This document shows, piece after piece, positions 17,626-26,528 of a DNA stretch of 64,000 nt. The notes below the pieces were generated by a model. The model made no database searches. It was not told the origin of the DNA and worked only from the letters and a program-made list of their open reading frames with translations. Each line of letters opens with the position of its first letter. Position 1 is the stretch's first letter. The DNA lies in contig JAEEIA010000065.1 in NCBI GenBank assembly GCA_016281125.1, forward strand, positions 48,143-112,142. The letters are read 5' to 3'. Both the position numbers and the translations under genes were made by a program. Origin of the DNA: Oscillospiraceae bacterium (GTDB lineage Bacteria; Bacillota; Clostridia; Oscillospirales; Ruminococcaceae).

Positions 17626-18801
17626 ATGGTTCAGATTCAGACGCTGAATAAGATTTCTCCCGTCGGCCTTGCTGAGCTTGGCGAGAACTATCAGGTTGCC
17701 GATACCGTTGAAAATCCGGATGCGATTCTTGTCCGTTCTGCCGTGATGCATGAGATGGAGTTCGGTGACAAGCTGCTGGCGATCGCAAGAGCCGGTGCTG
17801 GTGTCAACAATATTCCGCTTGACAGATGTGCAGAAAACGGCATCGTCGTGTTCAATACGCCGGGTGCGAATGCGAACGGCGTCAAGGAGCTGGCACTGGC
17901 CGGTATGCTGCTTGCATCCCGTGACATTGTCGGCGGCATCAACTGGGTGCAGACCATTAAGACCGAGGAAACCGTTGCAAAGATGGTCGAAAAGGGCAAG
18001 TCCAAGTTCGCCGGAACGGAGATCAAGGGCAAAAAGCTCGGAATCATCGGCCTGGGCGCAATCGGCGGCCCGCTCGGTAATGCTGCAATCCATCTCGGCA
18101 TGGAGGTCTACGGCTGCGACCCGTATATTTCGGTCGAAGCAGCATGGAACCTGTCCCGTGCAATCCATCATGTCAAGACCCGTGAGGAGATCTTCAGGAA
18201 CTGCGATATCATCAGCGTGCATACGCCGCTCGTCAAGAATGACGATCCCAACATCGCAACCGAGAAGATGATCAATGCGGATACCATCGCAATGATGAAG
18301 GACGGCGTGATCATCCTGAATTTTGCACGCGACCTGCTTGTCGATGATGAGGCAATGGAGGCTGCTCTGAAGTCCGGCAAGGTGCGCAAGTATGTGACCG
18401 ACTTCCCGAACGCAAAGACTGCCGGTATGGAAGGCGTCATCGCAATTCCGCACCTCGGTGCTTCTACCGAAGAGGCGGAGGATAACTGCGCAGCAATGGC
18501 AGCCAAGGAACTTGTGGATTACATCGAGAACGGCAACATCAAGAACAGCGTCAACTTCCCGAATGCGGAAATGAATGCTGTCGGCAAGAAGATCTGCATC
18601 CTGCACAAGAATGTGCCGGCTGTCATCTCTTCCTGCACCGGTGCAATCAGCAGCGTCGGCGGCAACATTGAGAACATGGTCAATGCAAGCCGCAAGGATT
18701 ATGCATACACCATGATCGACGTGACCGGCGCAGATGCTGCATCCATCGCAGAGGGCATGAAGTCCATCGAGGGCGTTATCCGTGTCCGTGTGATCGGCTG
18801 A
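17626..18801 (+). CDS. serA: D-3-phosphoglycerate dehydrogenase with ACT domain
   Basis: A 391-residue NAD-dependent 2-hydroxyacid dehydrogenase that oxidises 3-phosphoglycerate, the first step of serine synthesis. The Rossmann motif is GIIGLGAIGGPLGN (about residue 142), and the substrate/catalytic region ends with a C-terminal ACT domain (about 325-391), which usually mediates serine feedback. It lacks the intervening ASB domain of long SerA forms. The AGGAGGG ribosome-binding site and proximity to serC show a biosynthetic operon. Confidence 0.95.
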   Translation: MVQIQTLNKISPVGLAELGENYQVADTVENPDAILVRSAVMHEMEFGDKLLAIARAGAGVNNIPLDRCAENGIVVFNTPGANANGVKELALAGMLLASRDIVGGINWVQTIKTEETVAKMVEKGKSKFAGTEIKGKKLGIIGLGAIGGPLGNAAIHLGMEVYGCDPYISVEAAWNLSRAIHHVKTREEIFRNCDIISVHTPLVKNDDPNIATEKMINADTIAMMKDGVIILNFARDLLVDDEAMEAALKSGKVRKYVTDFPNAKTAGMEGVIAIPHLGASTEEAEDNCAAMAAKELVDYIENGNIKNSVNFPNAEMNAVGKKICILHKNVPAVISSCTGAISSVGGNIENMVNASRKDYAYTMIDVTGADAASIAEGMKSIEGVIRVRVIG

Positions 18802-18820
18802 TTCGTTTAATCTGATATGT

Positions 18821-18855
18821 AAAACGGCACACGCGCAAAACGTGTGCCGTTTTTT
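18821..18855. terminator. Bidirectional terminator between serA and the small ORF
   Basis: A 13-base stem AAAACGGCACACG / CGTGTGCCGTTTT with T run on the plus strand and A run before it, so it can serve serA and the convergent small ORF. Confidence 0.9.
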
Positions 18856-18983
18856 CAGTGCGAGCGCTTCTTCTGCCCGCTTTTCTGATTCTGCTGCTGT
18901 GCCTCTCTTTCGGCGTCAGTCTGTGTGTTTTCAGAGGACTGTTCCTGGCCGTTGTGCCAAAGCGGATCATTCTGATTTTTCAT
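18855..18983 (-). CDS. Small hydrophilic ORF (42 aa)
   Basis: A 42-codon ORF starting MKNQNDPLWHNGQEQSS and ending in QNQKSGQKKRSH. It is very rich in Gln, Asn, Lys and Glu and has no membrane segment. A GGAG sequence seven bases before the ATG gives a plausible ribosome-binding site, and the stop codon abuts a bidirectional terminator, as expected for a real transcribed gene. No family is recognised. It might be an expressed short protein or chance. Confidence 0.5.
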   Translation of the reverse strand: MKNQNDPLWHNGQEQSSENTQTDAEREAQQQNQKSGQKKRSH

Positions 18984-19103
18984 AGGTTTCTCCGATCATG
19001 TCCGCAGGGATTCCGGTACAGCGCGCTGCGGCGCCGCTGCCGTACCGCCGGAGCGAATCCGGTTCTGCTGCCAGTATACCCGAAATCAGGATCAATATAC
19101 ATG

Positions 19104-19137
19104 AAAAAGCAGCACCTGCTATCAAGTGCTGCTTTTG
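19104..19137 (-). terminator. Terminator of eno
   Basis: AAAAGCAGCAC / GTGCTGCTTTT stem with a ten-base loop, 20 bases beyond the eno stop; symmetrical enough to work in both directions. Confidence 0.85.
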
Positions 19138-19156
19138 TTATGATGTGTACGGCGGT

Positions 19157-20530
<1,374 letters not shown>

Positions 20531-20540
20531 TTACAAATAA

Positions 20541-20569
20541 ATCATAACATATTTTACAGCGAATGTCAA
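20541..20569 (-). promoter_or_regulatory. Promoter of eno
   Basis: Minus strand TTGACA (20569-20564), 17-base spacer, TATGAT (20546-20541). Confidence 0.85.
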
Positions 20570-20627
20570 CTGCTTTTTTATTTTTGATCGGGTACGAATG
20601 ATATATCCGTTCGGTTTGCCGGAATAT

Positions 20628-20656
20628 TTGCATTTTCCGGCCTGTTATGCTATAAT
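20628..20656 (+). promoter_or_regulatory. Promoter of rlmA
   Basis: TTGCAT (20628-20633), 17-base spacer, perfect TATAAT (20651-20656), 30 bases before the ATG. Confidence 0.85.
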
Positions 20657-20685
20657 AGATGCAGGAAAATGAAAGGAGCCGGAAT

Positions 20686-21507
20686 ATGGAACTGATCTGT
20701 CCGGTGTGCAGCCGCGGGCTTGTCGCAGATACACACAGATATATTTGTCCGAAAGGACACAGCTTTGACCGTGCAAAGTCCGGTTACGTCAATCTGCTGC
20801 AAAGGCAGCGGCACCGGCAGCGCGGAGATGACGCCGAGATGGCCAAAGCCCGCAGGGACTTCCTGAATGCGGGTTATTATCAGCCGCTGCTGGATGCACT
20901 GATTCAGCAGACGGTTACGCATCATGCCAGCCGGATTGCAGATATCGGCTGCGGAGAGGGATGGTACTCCTGCGGCGTACTTCATCAGCTGACGGAGCAG
21001 GGGATCGCTGCCGAGCTGACCGGTATTGATATTTCGCCTGAGATTCTCCGTTTTGCCGCTGCGCGAGCTGCAAAGGAGCTGGCTTCATCGAAGACAGACT
21101 GGGCGGTTGCTTCGGTCAGCCGTATTCCGCTTGCAGACAATTCCTGTGACTGTATTCTGAATCTGTTTGCGCCCTGCGAACCCGCTGAATTCGGCCGGAT
21201 TCTGAAAAAAGGATGTTTGCTGCTGCGTGCAATTCCGCTGGAACGGCATCTTTGGGAGCTGAAACAAATGATTTACGATGTTCCTTACGAGAACCGACCG
21301 GTTTGCAGCGCGCCGGAGGGCTTCTGCCTGGAGCAGATTCAGAACATCACATATAAAATCACAGTTCCGCAAAGCCATCTTCACGCATTATTTGCGATGA
21401 CGCCCTATGCGCACAAAACTTCGCCTTCCGATGCAGCGAAGCTGCTGCATGCGGATCAGCTTGAAACGACAGTTTCATTCGGTCTGCTTTGTTGCATCAA
21501 ACGATAA
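20686..21507 (+). CDS. rlmA: 23S rRNA guanine-N1 methyltransferase RlmA family
   Basis: A 273-residue SAM-dependent methyltransferase of the RlmA/TlrB family, which methylates a guanine in helix 35 of 23S rRNA (G745 or G748). The N-terminal zinc finger is visible as CPVCSRGL followed by CPKGHSFD, then the linker SGYVNLLQ typical of RlmA, then the SAM motif IADIGCGEGWYSCG (about residue 85) and NLFAPCEP. ATG 20686 was chosen over an upstream in-frame ATG at 20659 because AAAGGAG lies seven bases before it and family proteins start there. Whether the target is G745 or G748 cannot be told. Confidence 0.88.
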   Translation: MELICPVCSRGLVADTHRYICPKGHSFDRAKSGYVNLLQRQRHRQRGDDAEMAKARRDFLNAGYYQPLLDALIQQTVTHHASRIADIGCGEGWYSCGVLHQLTEQGIAAELTGIDISPEILRFAAARAAKELASSKTDWAVASVSRIPLADNSCDCILNLFAPCEPAEFGRILKKGCLLLRAIPLERHLWELKQMIYDVPYENRPVCSAPEGFCLEQIQNITYKITVPQSHLHALFAMTPYAHKTSPSDAAKLLHADQLETTVSFGLLCCIKR

Positions 21508-21541
21508 AAACCCGCCGCTTACTCAGCGGCGGGTTCATTTT
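21508..21541. terminator. Bidirectional terminator between rlmA and the convergent membrane-protein gene
   Basis: AACCCGCCGCT / AGCGGCGGGTT stem with a five-base loop and T-rich tail on both strands. Confidence 0.9.
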
Positions 21542-21542
21542 C

Positions 21543-22355
21543 TCAGTAGAATTGATAATTCCGGATATCGTAGACCTGCATCCGGGCGTCCAGATTATTC
21601 AGAACGCGCACAGCGGCAAGCTGTCCGTTTTGATAATAGCGGTACAGTGTCAGATAGAGCGGTTCTGCGCCGGTTTCATCCGTCATCAGCCAGATCTCAC
21701 AGTCATAGGTACTGTTATTCACGTAGGACCGGTAGCTCTGATACAGATCATATTTGATCCCGTTTCCGGATTTGATTCCAAAGCAATATGCATACAGCGG
21801 TGGAAAATACGCATCATTGGAAGCAATCCATTTGCTGCCCTTTTCGTATTCATAGCCCTCGCGGTACTTATGGCGGCAGTGCGTTTCGCCTGTCCCGAAC
21901 CATCTGGATGTACCTACGCGGACAAGACTTTGCTCCTCATTTGCAGTGTAATCGTATTGGTATTGCGCGACGGTCTGGCTGAGCTTTTCGTCTTCGTCAA
22001 ACTCGTACAGATACGCCGCGATTTTCACACGCATATCCTTGCTGTTCTGCGCGAGTTCTGCGGCATCGGTTCCGTTTGCCGTTTCATCCGGTGCAGAAGT
22101 CTGCTCACCGTTCCGGTAGTCAAATTGAAGCGCGGAAATCGTTTCATGATACAGATTATGCGTTCTGCCGGTCAGAATGACAATGACACCGATTACGGTC
22201 AGCAGCAGAAGAACAATCAGGAAAACGGCCTTGCGGTTGTGCGTTCCGGCGCTGTCATTCACCTCAGCACAGTAGGGAACAAAGCCCTCCTCCGGTACCT
22301 CCGGCTGCTCCGGCGGCTTCGGAACCTCCGGCAGCGGCTGTTTCATCTCATCCAT
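21543..22355 (-). CDS. Single-pass membrane protein of unknown function downstream of oadBG
   Basis: A 270-residue protein not recognised. A Pro/Glu-rich cytoplasmic head (about 1-42) precedes one transmembrane helix (about 43-63, KAVFLIVLLLLTVIGVIVILTG region), then an extracytoplasmic Tyr-rich domain of about 200 residues. The domain has several Cys and many Tyr in short beta-like stretches (YDLYQSYRSYVNNSTYDC). It starts nine bases after the oadG-like gene, so it lies in the decarboxylase operon and under the same riboswitch. It may assist the complex, but this rests on position only. Confidence 0.72.
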   Translation of the reverse strand: MDEMKQPLPEVPKPPEQPEVPEEGFVPYCAEVNDSAGTHNRKAVFLIVLLLLTVIGVIVILTGRTHNLYHETISALQFDYRNGEQTSAPDETANGTDAAELAQNSKDMRVKIAAYLYEFDEDEKLSQTVAQYQYDYTANEEQSLVRVGTSRWFGTGETHCRHKYREGYEYEKGSKWIASNDAYFPPLYAYCFGIKSGNGIKYDLYQSYRSYVNNSTYDCEIWLMTDETGAEPLYLTLYRYYQNGQLAAVRVLNNLDARMQVYDIRNYQFY

Positions 22356-22364
22356 GCCCGCACC

Positions 22365-22538
22365 TTATCCCTTTTGCTCCGGCTGCTCGTCCTGTTCCTT
22401 CGCAGTCAGACGGTTCAGCAGCACAGTCAGCAGTGCAATGGTACCGATCACGATAAAAATACCAAGCATTCCAAGTCCCATGTAGCGCAGATTCTCAACA
22501 AACTGCATGGGGTCAAATAATGCAGCAATCAAAAGCAT
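22365..22538 (-). CDS. oadG: Oxaloacetate decarboxylase gamma-like subunit (57 aa)
   Basis: A 57-codon gene in the gap between oadB and the next gene, starting MLLIAALFDPMQFVENL and containing one transmembrane helix (MGLGMLGIFIVIGTIALL) followed by a short charged tail (NRLTAKEQDEQPEQKG). This is the architecture of the OadG/MmdD small subunit that anchors the carboxyltransferase to the beta subunit. GGAAAGGAG lies just upstream of its ATG and oadB ends 18 bases before it. The call rests on size, topology and position rather than a strong motif. Confidence 0.72.
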   Translation of the reverse strand: MLLIAALFDPMQFVENLRYMGLGMLGIFIVIGTIALLTVLLNRLTAKEQDEQPEQKG

Positions 22539-22556
22539 ATTGATACTCCTTTCCGT

Positions 22557-23666
22557 TCAGTGCAGGAAGAAATTGAGAATCAGACCGCCCGCAATCACGG
22601 ACGCAATCTGACCGGAAACATTAACGCCGGTTGCCTGCATCAGCAGGAAGTTTGTCGGATCCTCCTTGAGTGCGAGCTTGTGGACAACTCTGCCGGACAT
22701 CGGGAATGCGGAGATGCCGGCTGCACCGATCATCGGGTTGATTTTCTTTTTCAGGAAGATGTTGAGAATCTTTGCGAAGATGACGCCGCCTGCGGTATCA
22801 AAGATAAACGCAACCAGACCGAGGAACAGAATCAGCAGCGTTTCGCCTTTCAGGAAGTTTTCGGCCTGCATCTGGGATGCGATTGTGATGCCGAGGAAAA
22901 TCGTGACAAGATTTGCGAGTGCCTTCTGGGCAGTTTCAGAGAGGCTGTCCAGTACGCCGCATTCGCGGATCAGGTTGCCGAACATCAGGAAACCGACAAG
23001 TGCCACAGAGGCCGGTGCAATCAGACCTGCAATGATCGTGATGAAGATCGGGAAAAGAATGCGGGTTGTTTTGGAAACAGGCTTCTGCGTATATTCCATA
23101 CGGATTTTGCGTTCCTTCTTGGTCGTCAGCAGCTTGATAATCGGCGGCTGAATGATCGGAACAAGCGCCATATACGAATATGCGGCGACCATAATGGCGC
23201 CGATATAATTGGAGTTGAGCTTCTGGCCGACAACGATAGAGGTCGGGCCGTCAGCCGCACCGATGATGGCGATGGAAGCCGCATCGTTGATATCAAAGAA
23301 CATGGATGCTGTGCAGAGCGTGAAAAAGATACCGAACTGCGCGGCTGCACCGAACAGCATCAGCACTGGGTTGGAGAGCAGCGGGCCAAAGTCAATCATG
23401 GCACCGATGCCGATAAACAGAATCAGCGGGAACAGTTCGTTTGCGATTCCGGCCCGATAGAGGATGCTGAGCGGCCCCTCCTCAAGCCCCTGGGTAATCG
23501 CGCCGGAGAGCGGCAGATTCACGAGAATCGCGCCGAAGCCCATCGGCAGCAGCAGCGTCGGTTCCATGTCTTTTTTGATCGCAAGGTAGATCAGCACCCC
23601 GCCGATCAGCCACATGATCACCATTTTGACGTCAAGGTTCAGCAAATTCTGATACAGGACTTCCAT
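22557..23666 (-). CDS. oadB: Na+-translocating decarboxylase beta subunit
   Basis: A 369-residue polytopic membrane protein of the OadB/GcdB/MmdB family, which couples decarboxylation of a carboxybiotin carrier to Na+ export. Recognisable conserved stretches are IGIGAMIDFGPLLSNP, SIAIIGAADGPTSIVVG (the Na+-site Asp-Gly-Pro-Thr motif) and the C-terminal QATGVNVSGQIASVIAGG. I chose ATG 23666 (product MEVLYQNLLNLD), with AAGAGGAGG before it; the longer open frame reads through the riboswitch. No alpha (carboxyltransferase) subunit or biotin carrier gene is in the window, so the substrate (oxaloacetate, methylmalonyl-CoA or glutaconyl-CoA) is not fixed. Confidence 0.9.
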   Translation of the reverse strand: MEVLYQNLLNLDVKMVIMWLIGGVLIYLAIKKDMEPTLLLPMGFGAILVNLPLSGAITQGLEEGPLSILYRAGIANELFPLILFIGIGAMIDFGPLLSNPVLMLFGAAAQFGIFFTLCTASMFFDINDAASIAIIGAADGPTSIVVGQKLNSNYIGAIMVAAYSYMALVPIIQPPIIKLLTTKKERKIRMEYTQKPVSKTTRILFPIFITIIAGLIAPASVALVGFLMFGNLIRECGVLDSLSETAQKALANLVTIFLGITIASQMQAENFLKGETLLILFLGLVAFIFDTAGGVIFAKILNIFLKKKINPMIGAAGISAFPMSGRVVHKLALKEDPTNFLLMQATGVNVSGQIASVIAGGLILNFFLH

Positions 23667-23700
23667 TGTTTTCCTCCTCTTAGCAAAGCAGCTGCGGCGA

Positions 23701-23754
23701 ATAAAAAAGACCTTTATCGCAGCAGAAGCCAGGTGTTCCGTGCGATAAAAGTCT
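23701..23754 (-). terminator. Riboswitch-controlled terminator ahead of oadB
   Basis: Minus strand AGACTTTTATCGCA pairs with TGCGATAAAGGTCT (14 pairs, one G-U) and is followed by TTTTTTAT. Its 5' arm shares the UUUUAUC that closes helix P1 of the aptamer, so the two structures exclude each other. Confidence 0.88.
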
Positions 23755-23849
23755 TGCCGTTTGATGTTCGCGCGGGTGCAGAACAGCTGCACCGGGTATG
23801 ACGACACGAACGACAGAATGTAATTTCCTGCCGGCTACTCCCTCTTATC
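23744..23849 (-). promoter_or_regulatory. yybP-ykoY (Mn2+) riboswitch aptamer upstream of oadB
   Basis: Reading the minus strand from 23849: GATAAGA (P1), GGGAGTAGC (the conserved L1 loop), a long arm containing TGTCGTCATACCCGG and CTGCACCCGCGCGAACA, then GGCAAGAC and TTTTATC (P1 3' strand). These pieces match, in order, the yybP-ykoY aptamer as known from the Lactococcus lactis structure (GGGGAGUAGC ... GUCGUCAA ... AGCAAGACCUUU). P1 formation would block the overlapping terminator, giving a ligand-ON switch. The class senses Mn2+ and normally controls Mn exporters and P-type ATPases. Confidence 0.85.
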
Positions 23850-23856
23850 TGTTACT

Positions 23857-23885
23857 AGTTTAGCATAAATGGAGAAAATTGTCAA
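23857..23885 (-). promoter_or_regulatory. Promoter of the riboswitch-oadB operon
   Basis: Minus strand TTGACA (23885-23880), 17-base spacer, TAAACT (23862-23857), a few bases before helix P1 of the riboswitch. Confidence 0.8.
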
Positions 23886-23910
23886 GCCTTTTTTCCGGGT
23901 ATCCTGTTTC

Positions 23911-23940
23911 TTGACTTTTCTGCCGGGAATGTGGTATACT
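23911..23940 (+). promoter_or_regulatory. Promoter of recG
   Basis: TTGACT (23911-23916), 18-base spacer, TATACT (23935-23940), divergent from the oadB promoter. Confidence 0.7.
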
Positions 23941-23977
23941 GAACTGGAACCATGATTGCCTGAAAAGGAATGATGAA

Positions 23978-26026
23978 ATGAACGAATTATATCAGCAGAT
24001 TGAAACAATGCCGGGCGTCGGAGAAAAGCGTGCGGCGAAATACCATAAAATGGGAATCGACACGCCATATGATCTTCTGTTTCATTTTCCCCGCAGCTAT
24101 ATTGACTATACGTCGCCGGTCATGATCGCAGAAGCAGAGAACGGTGTTCCGTCCGCTGTCCGCTGTACGGTTGTGCAGAAGCTCACGCCAGCGTTTGTCA
24201 GGCGGGGATTTTCGCTGTACCGCGTCATTGTGACAGACGGCGTTTCGGATATGGCGCTTGTATTCTATAATACACCGTATACCTATCAGGCGATGAAGGC
24301 CGGAGAGGAGTATTATGCATACGGGAAAATTACGGGCGGATTTCTGCGCAGAGAAATGAATGCGCCGCAGGTGCAGCGTACCGATCACGCACTGCTGCTT
24401 CAGCCGGTTTATCCGCAGACGACCGGACTGACCAGCGCCATGATGCGCACGAATATTCTGAAAGCACTGAGCTACCTTGACAATGCACCGATTGAAACGC
24501 TGCCGGAGGCTCTGCGCAGCGGATACGGTCTGTGCGGACTGACAGAGGCACTCCATGCCGTCCACCGCCCTGAAACGAAGCAGCAGCTGGATGCTGCGCG
24601 ACACCGCCTTGCTTTTGAGGAGCTGCTCCAGTTCCAGCTCGGCACGCTGATGCTGAAGCACCGTACAAACATTCAGCACGCCGCACCGATGCAGCCGGAA
24701 ACAGCTCTCGACGATTTTTATGCAGCACTCCCGTTTCCGCTGACCGGCGCGCAGTCCCGCGCGATTACAACAATCTGCAAGGATCTCTGCGCACAGAAAC
24801 CGATGAACCGTCTGCTGCAAGGCGACGTCGGAAGCGGAAAGACGGTTGTCGCGGCAGCAGCTGCTGCATTTGCAGCGAAAAACGGGTATCAGACCGTGCT
24901 GATGGCGCCGACGGAAATTCTGGCGCAGCAGCATTTGCAGACGATGACAGATTTTCTTGCTCCGGTCGGGATTCAGCCCGTGCTGCTGACCGGTTCCACG
25001 AAAGCAAAGGAAAAGCGTGAAATCAAAAAGCGAATTGCAGACGGCACCGCGCAGGTCATTGTCGGGACCCATGCCGTCATCCAGAAGGATATCGAGTTTG
25101 CTTCACTCGGTCTGGTCATCACTGACGAGCAGCACCGGTTCGGTGTGGCGCAGCGTGCCGCGCTGGCTGAAAAGGGCGGATTTCCGCATAAGCTGGTTAT
25201 GTCCGCAACGCCGATTCCGCGGACGCTTGCGCTGATTGTTTACGGTGATCTTGATATCACAGTCCTTGATGAAATGCCGAAGGGCAGACTGCCGATTCAG
25301 ACCTTTGCCGTGACGGGCGGATACCGCGAGCGTGCATATGGCTTTATGAAAGAGCATCTGGACGCAGGGGAGCAGGCATATCTGGTCTGCGCGATGATCG
25401 AGGAATCGGATACAATGGAAAATGTACAGGCGGCGGAAACCTACGCTGAGGAGCTGAAAAACGGTGCATTTTCTGCGTACCGCGTCGGGCTGCTCCACGG
25501 CAAGATGAAGCCGCAGGACAAAGAAGCGGTCATGGCGGCGATGAAAGCACATGAAATAGATCTGCTGGTTTGCACAACGGTCGTGGAGGTCGGCGTTGAC
25601 GTCCCGAATACAACGCTCATTCTGATTGAAAATGCAGATCGCTTTGGCCTGGCGCAGCTGCATCAGCTTCGGGGACGTGTCGGCAGAGGTTCCGTGCAGA
25701 GCTATTGTATTCTGGTTACAGACAGCCGCAGCGAGGACGCGCGCGAACGCCTGAAAATCATGAGCCGCACAACCAACGGCTTTGCGATTGCAGAAGAGGA
25801 TTTGCGTCTGCGTGGCCCGGGAGATTTCTTCGGTCATGCGCAGCACGGTATGCCGCCGCTCATGCAGGCAGCCTTTTGCAGCAATATGCCGCTGGTTTCG
25901 GAAACACAGATGGCTGCAAAGCAGCTGCTGGAGGAAGATCCCGAGCTTCGTTCTCCTGCGCTCAGCGCACTGCGTACAGCCGTACTCCAGCTGTTTGCCA
26001 AGAATGGGGAAAACGGTTTGAATTAA
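23978..26026 (+). CDS. recG: ATP-dependent DNA helicase RecG
   Basis: A 682-residue superfamily 2 helicase that reverses stalled forks and branch-migrates Holliday junctions. The N-terminal helix-hairpin and wedge/OB domain (residues 1-230) includes the typical start GVGEKRAAKYHKMGI. The helicase core carries Walker A GDVGSGKTVVAA, the DEQH box ITDEQHRFGVAQR, SATPIPRTLAL and the QLRGRVGRG motif VI, followed by the C-terminal TRG region (RLRGPGDFFG). Length is normal. AAAAGGA precedes the ATG. Confidence 0.97.
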   Translation: MNELYQQIETMPGVGEKRAAKYHKMGIDTPYDLLFHFPRSYIDYTSPVMIAEAENGVPSAVRCTVVQKLTPAFVRRGFSLYRVIVTDGVSDMALVFYNTPYTYQAMKAGEEYYAYGKITGGFLRREMNAPQVQRTDHALLLQPVYPQTTGLTSAMMRTNILKALSYLDNAPIETLPEALRSGYGLCGLTEALHAVHRPETKQQLDAARHRLAFEELLQFQLGTLMLKHRTNIQHAAPMQPETALDDFYAALPFPLTGAQSRAITTICKDLCAQKPMNRLLQGDVGSGKTVVAAAAAAFAAKNGYQTVLMAPTEILAQQHLQTMTDFLAPVGIQPVLLTGSTKAKEKREIKKRIADGTAQVIVGTHAVIQKDIEFASLGLVITDEQHRFGVAQRAALAEKGGFPHKLVMSATPIPRTLALIVYGDLDITVLDEMPKGRLPIQTFAVTGGYRERAYGFMKEHLDAGEQAYLVCAMIEESDTMENVQAAETYAEELKNGAFSAYRVGLLHGKMKPQDKEAVMAAMKAHEIDLLVCTTVVEVGVDVPNTTLILIENADRFGLAQLHQLRGRVGRGSVQSYCILVTDSRSEDARERLKIMSRTTNGFAIAEEDLRLRGPGDFFGHAQHGMPPLMQAAFCSNMPLVSETQMAAKQLLEEDPELRSPALSALRTAVLQLFAKNGENGLN

Positions 26027-26123
26027 CACGTATCTGCAACTGTTTTGATTGAACACCGAATCTCTGAATCCTTTGATAAAAACTGTGCAAATCAACAAAT
26101 CTCGATTTTTTTTGATTTTCCTC

Positions 26124-26152
26124 TTGACTTTTCGATGCAATTCAGTTATAAT
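26124..26152 (+). promoter_or_regulatory. Promoter of the tRNA cluster
   Basis: TTGACT (26124-26129), 17-base spacer, perfect TATAAT (26147-26152), about 50 bases before tRNA-Asp. Confidence 0.85.
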
Positions 26153-26203
26153 AACATAGTCGCCTGACGGAAACGAAACACGTCAACGGTTGACAGGTTG
26201 AAT

Positions 26204-26277
26204 GGCCTGGTAGTTCAGTTGGTTAGAACGCCGCCCTGTCACGGCGGAGGTCGTGGGTTCGAGTCCCATCCAGGTCG
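26204..26277 (+). tRNA. tRNA-Asp (GTC)
   Basis: A full cloverleaf: acceptor GGCCTGG / CCAGGTC (one G-U), D stem GTTC/GAAC, anticodon stem CCGCC/GGCGG with loop CTGTCAC (anticodon GTC), and TTCGAGT T loop. The CCA end is not encoded. Confidence 0.97.
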
Positions 26278-26280
26278 TAT

Positions 26281-26353
26281 GCCTCTTTAGCTCAGATGGT
26301 AGAGCAGGGGACTGAAAATCCCCGTGTCGTTGGTTCGATTCCGACAGGAGGCA
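26281..26353 (+). tRNA. tRNA-Phe (GAA)
   Basis: Acceptor GCCTCTT / AGGAGGC, anticodon stem GGGGA/TCCCC with loop CTGAAAA (anticodon GAA), T loop TTCGATT. Three bases separate it from tRNA-Asp. No encoded CCA. Confidence 0.97.
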
Positions 26354-26361
26354 TTCTTCAT

Positions 26362-26434
26362 GCGGATTTAGCTCATCTGGTAGAGCGCCACCTTGCCAAG
26401 GTGGAGGTAGCGGGTTCGAGCCCCGTAATCCGCT
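26362..26434 (+). tRNA. tRNA-Gly (GCC)
   Basis: Acceptor GCGGATT / AATCCGC, anticodon stem CCACC/GGTGG with loop TTGCCAA (anticodon GCC), T loop TTCGAGC. Last of the three-tRNA transcript; no encoded CCA. Confidence 0.97.
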
Positions 26435-26464
26435 TCATCGCGGTTTGGAAATATCCTTATCGTG

Positions 26465-26499
26465 AAAAAAATCCGGAACGGTGGCGTTCCGGATTTTTT
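26465..26499 (+). terminator. Terminator of the tRNA cluster
   Basis: AAAAATCCGGAACG, GTGG loop, CGTTCCGGATTTTTT. Confidence 0.92.
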
Positions 26500-26528
26500 G
26501 TTTATATCGCTTTTTTCGGAGGTGCTCT

